NCBI GenBank assembly: GCA_030272585.1
Contig: BSYQ01000004.1
Location: 6,634,001 to 6,698,000 of the forward strand
Source: Bryopsis sp. KO-2023
Lineage: Eukaryota; Chlorophyta; Ulvophyceae; Bryopsidales; Bryopsidaceae
Direction: 5' to 3'
Length of the DNA: 64,000 nt
Part shown: piece by piece, positions 18,744 to 31,660 of the stretch
How positions within the stretch are numbered: the first letter of the stretch is position 1
How the letters are laid out: every line of letters starts with the position of its first letter
Notes under the pieces: model-generated
The model's database searches: none
Told to the model about the DNA's origin: nothing
What the model saw: the letters and a program-made list of their open reading frames with translations, nothing else
Translations under genes and position numbers: made by a program

Positions 18744-20322
18744 ATGAAGGCAGCCATTATTCTTTCGACCCTTGCCCTTGCGGTGGTGAGTGTCTTCTTG
18801 CGAGTGCTGCACGCGCGTGTATACTTCTGTTGAGTTCATTGTGTTTCGGAGTTGCCAACGAAAGTGCTATCCTTGCAGGTTCTGTGCTCTGCCGGTGGAG
18901 GAGGATATCATGGAGGACACCACGGTGGAAAGGGCGGCAAGGGGAAACACCACAAGAGTGTTACCATTGTCGAGGTTGATCCTCTTTTGAGTGGGTTCGA
19001 CCACGACGGGTTCAGCTTCCAGACCTTCGGAGGCCTCCAGTATTCTTACGTTTTCCATGGCAGCAACGGGAAGGGCAACTTCGCTGCCGGAACCGTTATC
19101 GAGCAGGGAGACAGATGCGGCCTCAAGGGTCTTTTCTCTTGCGGTACGACATGCTTTCGGAACTCTCGTGGTTTTTCCATGCTTGTGCCCCGAAGCCAGG
19201 TGGAGATGAAGTGTAGTGAACTGTCCTTGCAGGTAACAGCTGCGGCTCCGAGGATCCAGTGTGCAAGGCCGTGTTCACCAAGTGCGGCAAGAACAAATGC
19301 AGGTCCAACGAGGTGTGCATTGACGGCACTTGCCATGAATACGGTAAGAGAGGGAGCTAGAAGGTTTTCACGCAAGTGTTACGTCCGTTATTTTCACCAC
19401 ATTTGGTTAAACTCTACCACCCGCCTTCTCCTTTCAGGATGTCACGACGGATACAAGTGCTTCCAGGGTGCCCGAAGAGTCTGTGGAAACAAGTGCCACA
19501 CCGCCGTCAAGAACGTGTGCCGTGAGGAGAGAGTCCATGTGAGTATATAATATCGCATGACTAAAAGCAGAGTCGATGTGCCTGCGAAGCATGCCCGGTT
19601 GTGAGGATTGTGGTGTTCGGTAGGTTTGCGGCAATGGAGTTGGAGGTGGCCGCAGATTGGCTGGTTCTGGCTACAACACTCAATCTTCAGGTAGCAACGG
19701 TGCTTGGGGACATGGAAGTGGAAATGGAAACGGTGCTTGGGGTCACGGTGGTGTTGTCAATGGTGGTGTTGGCGGCGTCAATGGTGGCATTGTTGGGTTT
19801 TTCGACCCTGCCAATGATGGATTTGGATTTGGCCATGGAGGCTGCGGATTCATTACCAGGGAGGTTTGCGAGGAACAGCCCTACGAGCTGTGCGAAGAGG
19901 TCTGTGCCCTCAAGGAGGGATTCCACTGCACCGAGGAGACCTGTGGTTCCGACCCCGAGAGTAAGTCCCCACGATTACATTCACAACAATCACTTTCCTT
20001 AATCTGATGGCTAATGTACAAGAACTCTGTTGTGAGGGGAAGCATATCTGCGGTTGATTATTATAAGGGTTTGAAAAATCAACCGGAAGAAATCAAAAAC
20101 CATTTGTAGATGATAAGTTGAATACGATTTCTTTAACTCAATCCCCAAGTTTACCCCCAAACCTGGAAAAATACACTGTGAAATGCCCAATTTCTAATTT
20201 GTTTGATTTTTTTCTTTTCAGTGGTTGCCTGCGGCCGAGGATACTGCCGACTTGGAGATATGTGCTACCAGCCCTCTTGCGATCATGCTTGCGGTTACAA
20301 TAAGAAGTATTTCTGCTGGTAG
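18744..20322 (+). CDS. Secreted Gly/His-rich, Cys-rich protein
   Basis: Six exons (18744-18785, 18879-19143, 19233-19343, 19438-19538, 19624-19960, 20222-20322) join in phase to 318 residues. Exon 1 is only a signal peptide core (MKAAIILSTLALAV). Then come GGGGYHGGHHGGKGGKGKHHK (counted to 20), a globular part with FSFQTFGGLQYSYVFHG, a long Cys-rich region (about 25 Cys, often CX3C-CX3-4C spaced, e.g. VCKAVFTKCGKNKC), a Gly/Asn-rich linker (GAWGHGSGNGNGAWGHGG), and a second Cys-rich end with C..GYCRLGDMCYQPSC. It is probably an extracellular-matrix, scale or wall protein. Family not recognised. Confidence 0.8.
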
Positions 20323-21552
20323 ACTTGGACACTTAACATTATTCAAGCGAGATTAGTGCAATGTCTTGATCATTTATACCCTAGGGAACATTGATTTACA
20401 GCAGCGGCAGGTTTTTGCTGCTCTGTGTCGGATAAAATGAGAAGGTCAGGAAATAAACAATTGGATTTGCACGTCGTCACCTTTTGCCATATTGTCAGAG
20501 TTTACTGTTTGTATCAAGGGTTGACAGAGTGTCAAGTGTATTTCTTTGCGAGGAAAGACAGCAACATATGTTGTCAAAGTTTGGGTGTGAGTCGTTTGTG
20601 AAATCTCAATCTTCAATCTGGCATCATATGACAAAGAAAGTTCTCCAGGATTTAATGGTTGCCTCATTTGTTGGTGATAAGAAAATCCCAAGTCACCCAA
20701 AAATCTGCTTTGCCACACAGTATTGACAATGTGATGGAGCATTATTCCCAGTACACATTTGATGTGTTAGAGTAAATTTAGACCAACCAACCAGAAAAAC
20801 CATACATGATTTTGTCCAAGTGATTAGCAAAAAACCTTCTGCCTAAATCTGTTACATTGGCTGGTCACTTCATTGCAAATAAATACCATATCTTGGGAAA
20901 AGCAACCTTGTGGACAGATAAGTTGGCAGGCATTCTCCTTTCGTGGGAGAAAATAATAGGCAAAAATCAGCAGACCACTGCAACTTTCATGTGCTGGTAA
21001 AGATTAGTAATATGAAGGCAGTATACACTCCCTGTACCATGAGGTAGAACATACAAGGGATGATGAAGGCAAAAAATGTGACAAAATTTAGCAAATCTGG
21101 TTCGTCAAGGAGAAAGGAGCTCCCTCCTAACACACTCACCAGGCACCGTCCAGAAAGATTCTCAATCCTTATAAAGAGAAAAAAACAGTCAAGAAAATAA
21201 TGACCTCTGTCTCTCACCCAACGCCCCCTCCCAATCGAAAGCAATTTTCCACCCCGTCCTGGCACTAATTAGCAGAGAGAGAAGAAGAAAAGTGACTATG
21301 CTAAAAATAGCCTTCCAGTGCAAACCTAGTCCAGATGCTGGCCTGTTCATTTTATCAAATGCCAGAATCAACAGAAGAACCCTTGCTCCAGAAAAAGGGA
21401 TGGGGCGCGAATCAAAACAAAGAGATACACCCTTGCGACAAAAACAACGCCTTCTTTCGGTTGTTCTCCTTTTCTGTAAAAAAACTTTTTTTGCACGTTT
21501 TTTTTCGAATTTTTTCCTTTTTTGCTCCCCTCCTTCTCTGAAATCATTTTTT
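20323..21552. other. Intergenic, no gene recognised
   Basis: AT-rich 3' flanks of two convergent genes. Several open frames (for example 20446-20742 minus and 20987-21265 minus) have no recognisable motif. Confidence 0.4.
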
Positions 21553-23908
21553 TTAGTCGACCTTGGCTCGGGAATACAAGAGAGTGTCTTGTTTGAAGTC
21601 CATATTAGTCATGACATAAAGCCCCCCCATCAAGAAAAAGAAAAGGATGATCGAAATCCCATAAGCAGCAGCTTTTCGATTGAAAGAGTTGATCTTCTCT
21701 GATTGGTTACTGGCCACCGTATTTTCCTGTGTTGATTCAGTGACCTGCACAAAAAAACACAGGCAAAAAATCAGAAAAAATAACCAAGCCCTGTCAACAC
21801 TCATGCTGCAGCCCAAAAGCACTTTCAAGATTCCCTAATATTTATTCTCAGACAAAATGCCCCATTTTTTCTGAATTTCCAAAAAGAGCAAACTTTCCCT
21901 GCCACTGGAGAAAACTCAAAACTATAAGCAGGCACTCGCCCCTTTTTTTTTCTTTTAAGAGGAAATTATGCTATTCCAACGCAGTCACAGTCTGTCGCTG
22001 GACCCCATTTTGGATTTTGATCAGCTTTATACTAGAGGAATGAATGCAAGACTTGATCCAAATTTTCGCACGCGTCCAGACGCCATCTAAATTGCCATGC
22101 ATGCAGGGCAGAATTCGATTCACTTCATTTTTTGTTTGTCGAAATCAAAAGACTGCCTCACACCAAGATATCTGATGAGAATTTCTGGAAACTTTTGCGG
22201 AAGGATTTTATTATTAAAGCAGCGACTTCTGGGCACCGGATCAAGCAGAACTGTTGAATTTTTTGAGTACTAACTTCTTGGTTGTAGCAGCAGTTTCAAG
22301 AGAATTAGTTACTAAAAGAGGCCAATAACCTAAATTGATGTCAAGACGTCAAGCCCACATCCATGGAAATACAGCACCCATACATTGCACGCAGTAGAAT
22401 TACAGCCGCGCAACCTAATATTCTGTTCCAGCCTTATCCTTTCAAATTTTCCAGCAGGTACAGTAACAAGCAAAAAAAAAAAAAACGGCACCCAGCCTGT
22501 GCTGCTTCGTGTCATTTTAAATTTGAATTATAAGTTGGTGAGGTGCAGCAAAAAAACACAGCTGTTCAGGCTTTGTTTTGAAGTTTTAATTTGAGGAAGT
22601 CTGTGGAGGAGCCTAGTCCTTACGTACTATTCTTGATTTATTTGACTGCACCGCTGGTTCTTATTCCCAGTTTTGCATGCAAGAGTATTAGCACTACGAT
22701 CAAAATGTTTTGACATATAAAACCAGCAGTGTTCCAAGCTTCCACAATTTTTCTACGACCTTCCCGTATTAAAAAGAAGGAAAAATTCCTTCGAAACCTT
22801 GCAGAATATCCCAAATTCTGATATTTCTCCGATCGGGTTATAAAACACCCCTTTAACGGATGGTGGATAAACGAACTCTTCCACTTGCCATCTTTACGCT
22901 AACCAGCCTTTTTTCAAGATTCAAAAACAAATAAGAAATTTAAATGGGCGTCAGACTGAGCGCAGGAAAATTATCGGTGAGCGAAATTACCTGAAGGATT
23001 CTCCTCCTGTGAGCTACGACGGCCTCAATGAGTCCACGCTGTTTCAGAGAGGAGGTTTCATCCACATCCCCCATGAAAGCCACCGCAGTCACAATCCCAC
23101 CCTCATCCAAAACCACATTCCCCTCTTTGATCAACCCTGCGGTGAATTTCGACACAAACTCGAAAGCCTCGGAGTCCGACCCGTAGTCAGCCCTCACCAG
23201 CTGCAACCCCATCATGATGGTGTCCACGAAAAGAGGGAACTCAGCACTGGGCAGACTTCTCTTCAGGCTTTCCCAGACCCCAGACACCTCCCTGGCCCAG
23301 AGTTGGGCAGAGGCGGTGGTCAGCTCGAAGGAATTTTCCCCCAGAGTCAGTTTCCCATGCATGGGCCTGTCGCTCATGGTGTAATCCCCTCCGAGAGTTT
23401 GAGCCAGTTCTTTCAACGCGACGTCCAGGCACGTGTCGCCGCAGAGGCTCGACGCTCCTCCATTCAAGACGAGCAATTTCGAGGGGGAATCCACGGAGCT
23501 CGCGGTAGCGTGGATGGCCAAGAGGACGCCGTGGGGATCGCTCTCCGTCAACGTAACGAATGTTGGTTCCGTGGAGATCCCGGCGAGGCCGCTCGCAGCT
23601 TTGTCTTCCCGGGAAACACCCACCAAGCCGATCGACCACACCACCCGGGGCCGACTGAGAAAATCCGAAGACACCACGGAGCTGATTTCATCCGACACCA
23701 CTTTGTCGACCAAGAAGATTGGAGGCACGCCGAGTAACCCAGAGAGAGATCCCGATAAGCCAGTCGTCGAGAGTTTATCCGGTAGAGATGCCTGGAGGTT
23801 GGAGGAGCTATCCACGAACAAGACTTCGATAGAGAGGGTGCAGTGAGCGAACGAAAAAAGAACCGACGCCAAAACGGCAATCTTGGCCGTCGTCGGAGTG
23901 CGGAGCAT
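21553..23908 (-). CDS. DUF7794-type single-pass membrane protein
   Basis: Two exons, 23908-22991 and 21744-21553, join in phase 0 (RRILQ to VTEST) across a 1.25-kb intron to give 369 residues. Signal peptide: AKIAVLASVLFSFAHC. A lumenal domain of ~290 residues follows (FVDSSSNLQ..., SDFLSRPRVVWSIGLVG). Near the C-terminus is one membrane helix, AAYGISIILFFFLMGGLYVM, then a short tail ending DTLLYSRAKVD, which resembles the conserved end of land-plant DUF7794 proteins. Function unknown; endomembrane location is likely. An upstream in-frame ATG at 24001 exists, but the leader fits 23908. It is head-to-head with NOL6. Confidence 0.8.
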
Positions 23909-24480
23909 CTTTACCCCCGCAGTTTTCCGGTTTCCTTTCCCTATACTAAATTTGACGCGAATCAGAAAGCAAAAACAGGCAGCAGGTGGTCCGAGCGCCA
24001 AAAACTAGCACCCCTTTTTCACCAAAGGGGAAAAAATGTTACGTAGCGTGTACGACCATAAGAAACGCGCAATTCGTACAAACGGAGGTTGGCTTTTTTC
24101 TTTGGCGCCTGCATGCCAGAATCGAGGGTGCTGGAGTGGTGTGCGGCGAGAGTGCAAACAGCTAAAGGAGCTTTCGCTTTTAAAAAAAACGACTGCTGCT
24201 TTCAGAAGGCACGTTGGCATCAGCGTCGTGAAAATTTCCCTTTCAACCACTGGTGACGGCTGTGCTTTTCCTGTGACTGACCTCTCAACTGGGCAGAATC
24301 CATCGTCACCTTTTTTTGGGTTTCAAAACATGGAGGGCTTTCACTTCTGAGGTTGCTCTTTCTTCTCCCTGGAAATGAGGTTTTGATTGAAAAAAGAAAT
24401 GCTAAAATAAACAATGTTTGATGCAGGTGGCCGCCTTGTCTAGAAAGTGCACAGCCATCCTAAAAGTCAAAAACCACAAA

Positions 24481-27400
24481 TGAAGCCAAGCAAGAAAGGT
24501 AGTCCTGGGAGCCCATGCAGTTTTTCGATTGAAACAATTAATAATTTGCCCTAATCTTCAAAGGATATTGAAAACAGAAAGAAAGGAAAAAAAAATGGGT
24601 TCATTCTTGACAGAAAGAGAATTTTTGTTTCTCGATTGCAGTACGGAGAGGGGAGTCGCTGGAGAAAGATGAAACCAAAAGGCAAAAGAAATTGCCTGTT
24701 GAAACGAAGTCGGAGTCTTCCAGCCTGGAGGAGATCGATTCTGATGGGGAGGTGGAAGGTTTGAATGGACATGCAACCGATGGGGCGACGTCAGATGTTA
24801 TGGATGCTGAAGAAACAGGCAGTGGGGCAGAGGTAGGAGAGAGTTTTCCCCAGCAATTCTGATTGAAAAAAAAAAAGAGAAAAAAAATTGAACCTTTCAA
24901 ATTTTTGTCTTTGCTTGGAATCCCCACACACACGCACACCCCCACCCAAGAAGGAAAGAAGGGTTAAGAAAAGACCGGGAAAGAAGTCTGACTTGGCTTC
25001 AGCATTAGACAGAGGCGTCCGACGAGGAGCAGCAAGAAAGCAACGGAATTCAGGCAAAGTCTGGAACGGATGCAAAACCAATAGCACTGAAGAGTGGTCC
25101 TCCGGTTTTGGGCAAAAATTTTCATTCCACTGTGGAGGAGGAGGAGGACGAGGTGATCTGGAGAATGCTTCAACTCCAGGTTAGAAATAATTCCTCACAT
25201 TTCTCCAAAAGCAATCAGAATCTTCACCTCCCTCCCTCCATTTTTCTGCACAGATGAATTTTTCAGTGTCAAAGAAGAATACAACCATCTATTCCACGAG
25301 AAGAATAGTGAAATCTGTGGCACTTGCCACAAAATCCTGCCATTTTCGATCCATATGGATATAAACTGACACTTCATCATGTTTTTTTTCATCCTTTTGA
25401 TATTTGCCAAACGTCGGGTTATGTTGGGGATGTCTTCATGACTCACCCAATGTGTTTTCCTATTATGGCTGAGTATGAATGACTGATGTATTGTATTGGG
25501 TTTCTCGATTCTTTGTAGGCAACTGATTTGGCAGCAGCCCATCGCTCCGAACACAAGAAGCTGAGAAAGGATATAGAGCATATTGTGTCAAAGACCTGGG
25601 AAATGCTGAGCACGGCAAAACCTCATCAGGTAACGGCACAGAATTCTGCATTGGAAGCAGAAACAAGAAAAACAGAGGAGAAAAATCTTTCTGTCTAGCT
25701 CAGTTGCTTTCAGAATTAACATTTAAAGGGGATAGGTTCCCCAAATATGTGTTGTTATCTTTTGGGTAAAACGGGAAAGAGGGGCTTCTTTGAGACTTTT
25801 TATATTATTTTTTCTTTATTTCTTAGATTTGTTTTTTATGGAGCATGTTTTTTCCTTATTTTTTTGGTAATTATTTACGGGTTAGTTTTACTCTTGTTTA
25901 CCGATAGGATTTGAGGCTTTTGTGTGGTGTTTTGATCAGGTTTCCAAGAAACGGTGTGCAAGGTACATATCAGATATGGGCATTTCCAAAATGGTGAGGA
26001 AAAAACAAGATCCAGAGCACTTTTATTCTCCTGTTTGGCCACGCAGGGTTTTTTCCACCAACTTTTTCAGGAAAACTGTGGTTGTATCGAATGCAACATG
26101 CAAAGCCCGCCCGGCACTATAGGAATGAGCAATGGGGGACTGCTGGTTTATTGAAAAAAAGACACTACTTGGTGAACATAGCATTTTATTTATTTTTTAT
26201 GAAAAGGAAGTTAGTTAGATTTCTTGCTTGGAATGAAACATCACTGTGGCGCTCAGCAGTCCATTTTTTGGATGGTATCATTGAAAGCAGGAAAAACCCA
26301 TGTCCAGCAACTCGGCTTCCTTCTCATCTCTTCGTCAACCTTGATATTTGTCATGTTTTTCCTTCGTGTTCAGGGGAAAATAACATTCGCTCCACCCATG
26401 TATCTCCGACCGCATTCCCATTTCACGCTGGGGCTGTGGTCAAAGCCGCGACAGCCGGTTGATGTTTTGATGGGGATTCCGGAAGCTTCTGTGCCGAAAT
26501 CGAACCATCGAAAAGATTTTGCAAATCATGCTTATCACGCCAAACGATTGATGTACCTCATGGAGGTCAGAAACATGATGGTTGAAACCATGGAAGGGGT
26601 GGAGAGCGTGCATTTGTTGCCGTATTGCGAGGATCTGCGGAGGCCTGTATTGGAAGCGAAATTTTCACGAGGAAAGGCGGCATCAGCAAGGTGGGCCAGA
26701 TCAAAAACACACTTTGCGATTGAGGATTCGATTAGAGTAGCATGGTTGTTGCTTTTTTTCAGTGGAGCTCCTTGGATTTTTTTTCCTTGGCAAAGTGTGG
26801 TCGACGTAATGCGTGTCTTGGAGTGGATGGGTTTTTTTGCAATGTATTGCTTTGAGGACTTCTACCGTTCAAATGAGCGACATGGACCATTCATCTACAA
26901 TATGAAAATCCTTGTGCTGCAAGTCTTGTGTTTCACTCAAGTTTCATTCTTTTTCTGTGCCATACTTTATACCATAGACTGTTTTCATCAGAATGAAACT
27001 TCCCCTACGTTTATATCGACATTTTTTATTTTTTTTCAACTGCAGGATAAGGATCATCCCGACAATTGCTAAAGACACGTTTCCACTGGATTCCTTATCA
27101 CCCGACCAATCCAATTTGCCAAGAACATCCGAAGCCAAGAACCCTCCGCCACTCTCCCCTCTCTACGACATGTCTGTCATGGAGGACATGTTGATGCATG
27201 CAACTGATGATGCGGCCGCATCTGCATTCGATCGACATCAGTCCGAGAATGTCGTGGAGTGCTTGCATTTGTTGAAAACCTGGTTGAATGCGCGGGGACT
27301 CCTGTCATGCGACGATGGGTTCACAAGTCAGACATGGGTCATGCTGGTTTTGCAGCTGTTGAATGAAGGGTTTCTGGTGAGATATCAGAGTCATGAATGA

Positions 27401-30400
27401 TGCATATGGGTTGCACATTTTGCTGCATGACATTCCTTTTCGAGGTCATATCCCCAGTTGTTACTGTAGAAGATCCTTTCAGATGGATGCATTCAGGCTA
27501 TCGATGGCCATGTACCCATGAAGCAATGATCTTGCCTTTCCTCCCTGACATACGGACAAGTGCTGATTCTTGCCCTGATCAAAATGATCCCCACATCCAT
27601 GTGTTTGACCTGGATTCTATCATTTTTTCAGAATGCGCATGCGAGGTCCCTTCGCCTGTTCCGTTCGATATTGGCTTTCCTCTCCGGGTCAAAATTGTCG
27701 CAAGGGCTACACGTGCTGCCAGAGTCGACACCCCGGCCAAACCCATCATTTCATCAACATTTTCAAGTGTCGATAATTGATCCAACCGGTCGCCTGAACA
27801 TGGCATGGAACGTCGGATCGACATGGATCCATGAACTGAAAATTGCAGCGAAGGCATCGCTGAAATTGCTGGACGAAACGAAGAATCTTGAGCAGGATTT
27901 TGCAGCCTTGTTTCCGACAGTGGAAGCCCCTCGAATGGCCTTGTACGATTATTTGGTTCGCATAACATGCGATATGCCTGCTGAAAATCTGCTGGTTAAT
28001 GATGCGACACCTTCAAGGTGGGCAAAATACGATATCGAGTTTTCATTGCACAAGTCTGCTCATGGATGGATCCACAGTTCAAATTGCAAAGATTTCCGTA
28101 ACGGATCAATGGGTTCAGTCAGCCATGGGGCAGTGGATTGAACAGTAAGGTTTCTGTTCTTGGAGTTTGAAATACGGAATGCCCACTGGTTCGTCATGCA
28201 GGAAGCTATGCAAAATGATCGAAAAAGCAGCCAAGAAGGCCCTCACAGATCGAGTCAAGTTGATGAGGGTTTTTCCTTCCCAGCCCACCGCCTTGGACGT
28301 CGATCAAGGGGTCTCCTCCCTGCAACCCAACCAATTCATGCTCTGCGTTTCTGTCGATCCAGACAATGCATGGAGGCTGGCGGACAGGGGCCCTTCGGCC
28401 GAGGATAAGAAAGCTTCGAAAGGTTACAGGGCTTTCTGGGGGGAAAGATCTGAAATGACGAGGTTTCCGGATTCGGTCATATGCGAAGCAGTTTCTTGGA
28501 ATGTCAATCCTTGGGAAGCCCACACTTTGCCTGACAGGTGAGACTGGGCAAATGCATTCAACAGATCCCGAGATGCTCCCGCCATTTTTGGATGTGGTTC
28601 GGCATCTGCACCACAGTCTATAGGCATGTCTTGATGGTATTTTTCCCACTGCCAGTGTGTGTGTGTGTGTGTGAAGGCGGGGGGGGGGCTTTTTGAAAGT
28701 GGTTGATCTACCTGTAATATGTCATGAAATTGAGAGGCATTTTGTCATTGATTTGTTACAGGATTTTGGCCCACGTTCTGCATCGACACCTACCTGGTTT
28801 TCCAACCATCGATTGCTTCTCATCGCACTTGGACGCTTGCATCGACTCCCACAACAAGAAGTGGAATCTCAGCCACAAACTGATCAATGCAGCCCTGGAA
28901 AACTTGAAGAAGTGCGTGACCTCGCTGCAGTCTCTCGCACTCCCCATAAAATCGATCTTGCCTGTGGGTTCGATCGTTAGGCAGACAGCGGTGCATGCAC
29001 CAGCCCAACATCCTCTCGGCAGGAAGAAGAAGCATGAAATGGACAAGCTGGGCGAAGGGGTTCCGAGGTGTTTGGACCCTATTGACGTGTTGGTGGAGTT
29101 AGAGACTTCAGGTGGGGCGATATGTGCGTGTTGACGCGTGAATATTGGTTTGCATTGGAGGGCTGGAAAACCCTCTGATAAGGGCCACCCCAATTTTATG
29201 ATCGACTATATGGAGGCTTCGGAGAGCGAACTCTCTGAATGCTGGTTGCACCGGCTTCAGAGTCAGACGAGGGGTTCCGATTGACAGTGTGTATTTCTCG
29301 AGATTTTGAAACCTGTGGAGGCACTAATGTATGTTTTGAAATAAATGTAAGGTGGATGGCCTCAAAACCCCATGGCATATAAGAAGACGAAAGCGGCCTT
29401 GGGAATTCAGTTGGCGGTGGAGCTTCAGAAACAGCACAACACGGCGAGGGCAACGGAAGATTACGTCGATGTGATTCGTGGAGGCTTTGCCTTCAGGCTC
29501 CATCTGTTCAGCACAAAGTAAGGGCTCTTCTTTTGTGGAGGTCAGATGGATGCACTGAAGCCTCCACAGGAAAAAGGATGTGTTTTTTTACTGTACAAAA
29601 GAATGGGTCTTCTTTCAGTGAACACATTTGCTGCACAACTTACTTCGTTCATGCGTTTCTTTGTTTTCTTTTCGCGGCCCCGAGAAGTAATCACCACATG
29701 GAATAAGCTCTGGACTGATCTTGTGTATTCTGTGTGTTTTTTCCTTCATTTTTCAACAGGGATGAAGTCCAGGCCAGGCAAGGGATGCTCAGTCTAGTCA
29801 CAGACGAGAACAAGCTGCATGGATTTCTGGGGGCTGTCGGAGCCACACATCCATCCTTCAACATGGCCACTCGATTCGCTAAGCGATGGATCGGAGCCCA
29901 GATGCTTTCCTCCCACATTTCGCCGCAAGTTGTTGAACTTCTCATGACCTATGTCTACACCGAAAAAGGACATCACAGCCCTCCGGCCTCTCCATTGGCA
30001 GGTGAGAAATGCTGCATGCTAGGAATCTATGTTTTTCATGTTTTTTATTCTTATTTGCCTGTCTAAGTTCTGTGCATGTGTGCTGTGTCAATAGGCTTCG
30101 TCAGATTTCTCTCTTTGGTTGCTCAGTATCCTTTTTTGCATCGGCCGTTGTTTATCGATCCCAAGGGGGAATTTTCGGTCCAAGACTACAAGGATATTTC
30201 GAAATGGTACACTGCCAGCAAAAAAACGGAGGCGGGTGGGGAAGCCTTGATGAACATGTGTCTTTCCACCCCTTTGGATCGGCATTCCAACCTCACTCGA
30301 GGGAAACCCACTCCAGCACTCATTCACAGATTGGGGGCGGTTGCAAAACGAACAGTGGATTTGGTGGAAGGGATAGCAAGGGAGACTGAATGTCGAAAAA

Positions 30401-31158
30401 CTCTCAATCATATGTTCCATGTTCAGGTATGGATTCGAACCCCTGGGGAGCGATTACGTAATATATTCTTGCAAGGCCAATTCAATTCGTTGAGTTTTCA
30501 TTATTTGGTGTTTTCACATGGTCAATTTTCGCTCTATTCTTGAACAGCACCGGCGGCAGTGGTGGGTCGGGGCTGGATAGACACGTTTTGGGGGGATTCT
30601 GTTCACTGACTGCTCTGCGTCTTGTGGGTTTCTGTCCAGGTCGACTTTGACGCCTTGGTTCATTTCCGATCGGGTGCTCTTCCCCACCCGCAAGACGGGA
30701 TCAAACAGCCCAAGGTGGCAGCCTGCAGAAAACGTCAGATCGAGAAGATCGAGAACTCGGAGGAAATAGACGTCGATCGGTTAGCACGGAAACCCGACAC
30801 GTCTTTATGTGTGTCTCAACTAGGCCGACGAAGAGAGGGAGTCGGTGGGGTTGCCGCTGATGAGGTGCTTGTCGGTTTTGATCCCGTGAGGATGTACGTG
30901 GATCGTCTGGAGGCGAAGTTCGGGCACTTGGCCGTGTTTTGCTACGACGAGTATGGAGGCAAGGCGTTGGGGATCCGTTGGCGCCCGAACGCTTTTGCGG
31001 AGAGACTGGTGAATCCTGCGACGTGCGTGGCGTCGGTCCCAACGAGCAAAAAAGTGAAAGGAAAAGGCGTGGTGGTCAAGCCTGACGTGAAAGCTGTGCT
31101 GCGAGAAGTGTGGGATATGGGGAGGGGGCTAGTGGAGGAGATGCATCCAGTCTCCTGA
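24481..31158 (+). CDS. NOL6: Nucleolar protein 6 / Nrap (UTP22 homologue)
   Basis: About 15 exons: 24481-24499, 24642-24830, 25015-25179, 25519-25629, 25940-25993, 26374-26690, 27046-27376, 27632-about 28017, about 28091-28145, 28202-28537, 28762-29111, 29352-29517, 29760-30001, 30095-30426, 30640-31158. Almost all junctions join in phase; the one near 28017-28091 is uncertain. Landmarks follow the Nrap domains in order: an acidic N-terminus, NHRKDFANHAYHAKRLMYL, RIRIIPTIAKDTFPL, FWGERSEMTRFPDSVICEAVSW, GGWPQNPMAYKKTKAALGI, FNMATRFAKRWIGAQML, and FDPVRMYVDRLEAKFGHLAVF. Nrap proteins work in the small-subunit processome on pre-18S rRNA. The MKPSKK start is on a 19-bp first exon and is the least certain part. 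Confidence 0.9.
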
Positions 31159-31660
31159 GGAGAAAAGGTGTTTTTTCCTTTTTTTGGGATTTCATTTCCT
31201 GCTTGGTGTGCTTGGCGGAGTTTGTGTTCGTGCCCGTGCTGGTGCAGATTTGACTTCGTCAAAAGCTGTAGCAAGCTGGTTCCTTTCTTTCTGATATTGT
31301 TTGTGGAGATGAGGAGAAATTCAGTTGACGGGAGGAGGTTAGTTTTGGGATTTATTTTGTGCTCTGTTGGTGTTTTTTTTTGGGGGGGGGGCTTCTGGCG
31401 CAATGTAATCTGTTGTGTTTCTTGTGGGGTTTTTTCTTCTTCTGCGCGAATATCCTTGCGAGGTGCGTGGCATGTCAGCACTGTGTCGAGTGCCACGTCT
31501 TCTTCTGAACAAAAAGGTCCGAAGGTCCGAATATCCCAACTACGCCAAAGAAAACACAGTAACGAAAAGAGGAACGAACGTCAATAGATAGAGACGTTTC
31601 CGTTCGACTCGACGACAAGTCTGTCTTGGACGCAAAAGAAAAAGGAGTGGCGAGCGCAAA

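Noticed and set aside
18336..18839. 167-codon minus-strand frame
   Set aside because: No domain or splice partners, and it overlaps the likely promoter and first exon of the secreted gene at 18744.
23009..23737. 242-codon plus-strand open frame
   Set aside because: Antisense shadow of the DUF7794 gene exon 1.
22940..24001. Start of the DUF7794 protein at 24001
   Set aside because: The upstream Met adds 31 residues before the signal peptide; the Met at 23908 places the hydrophobic leader at the N-terminus as expected.
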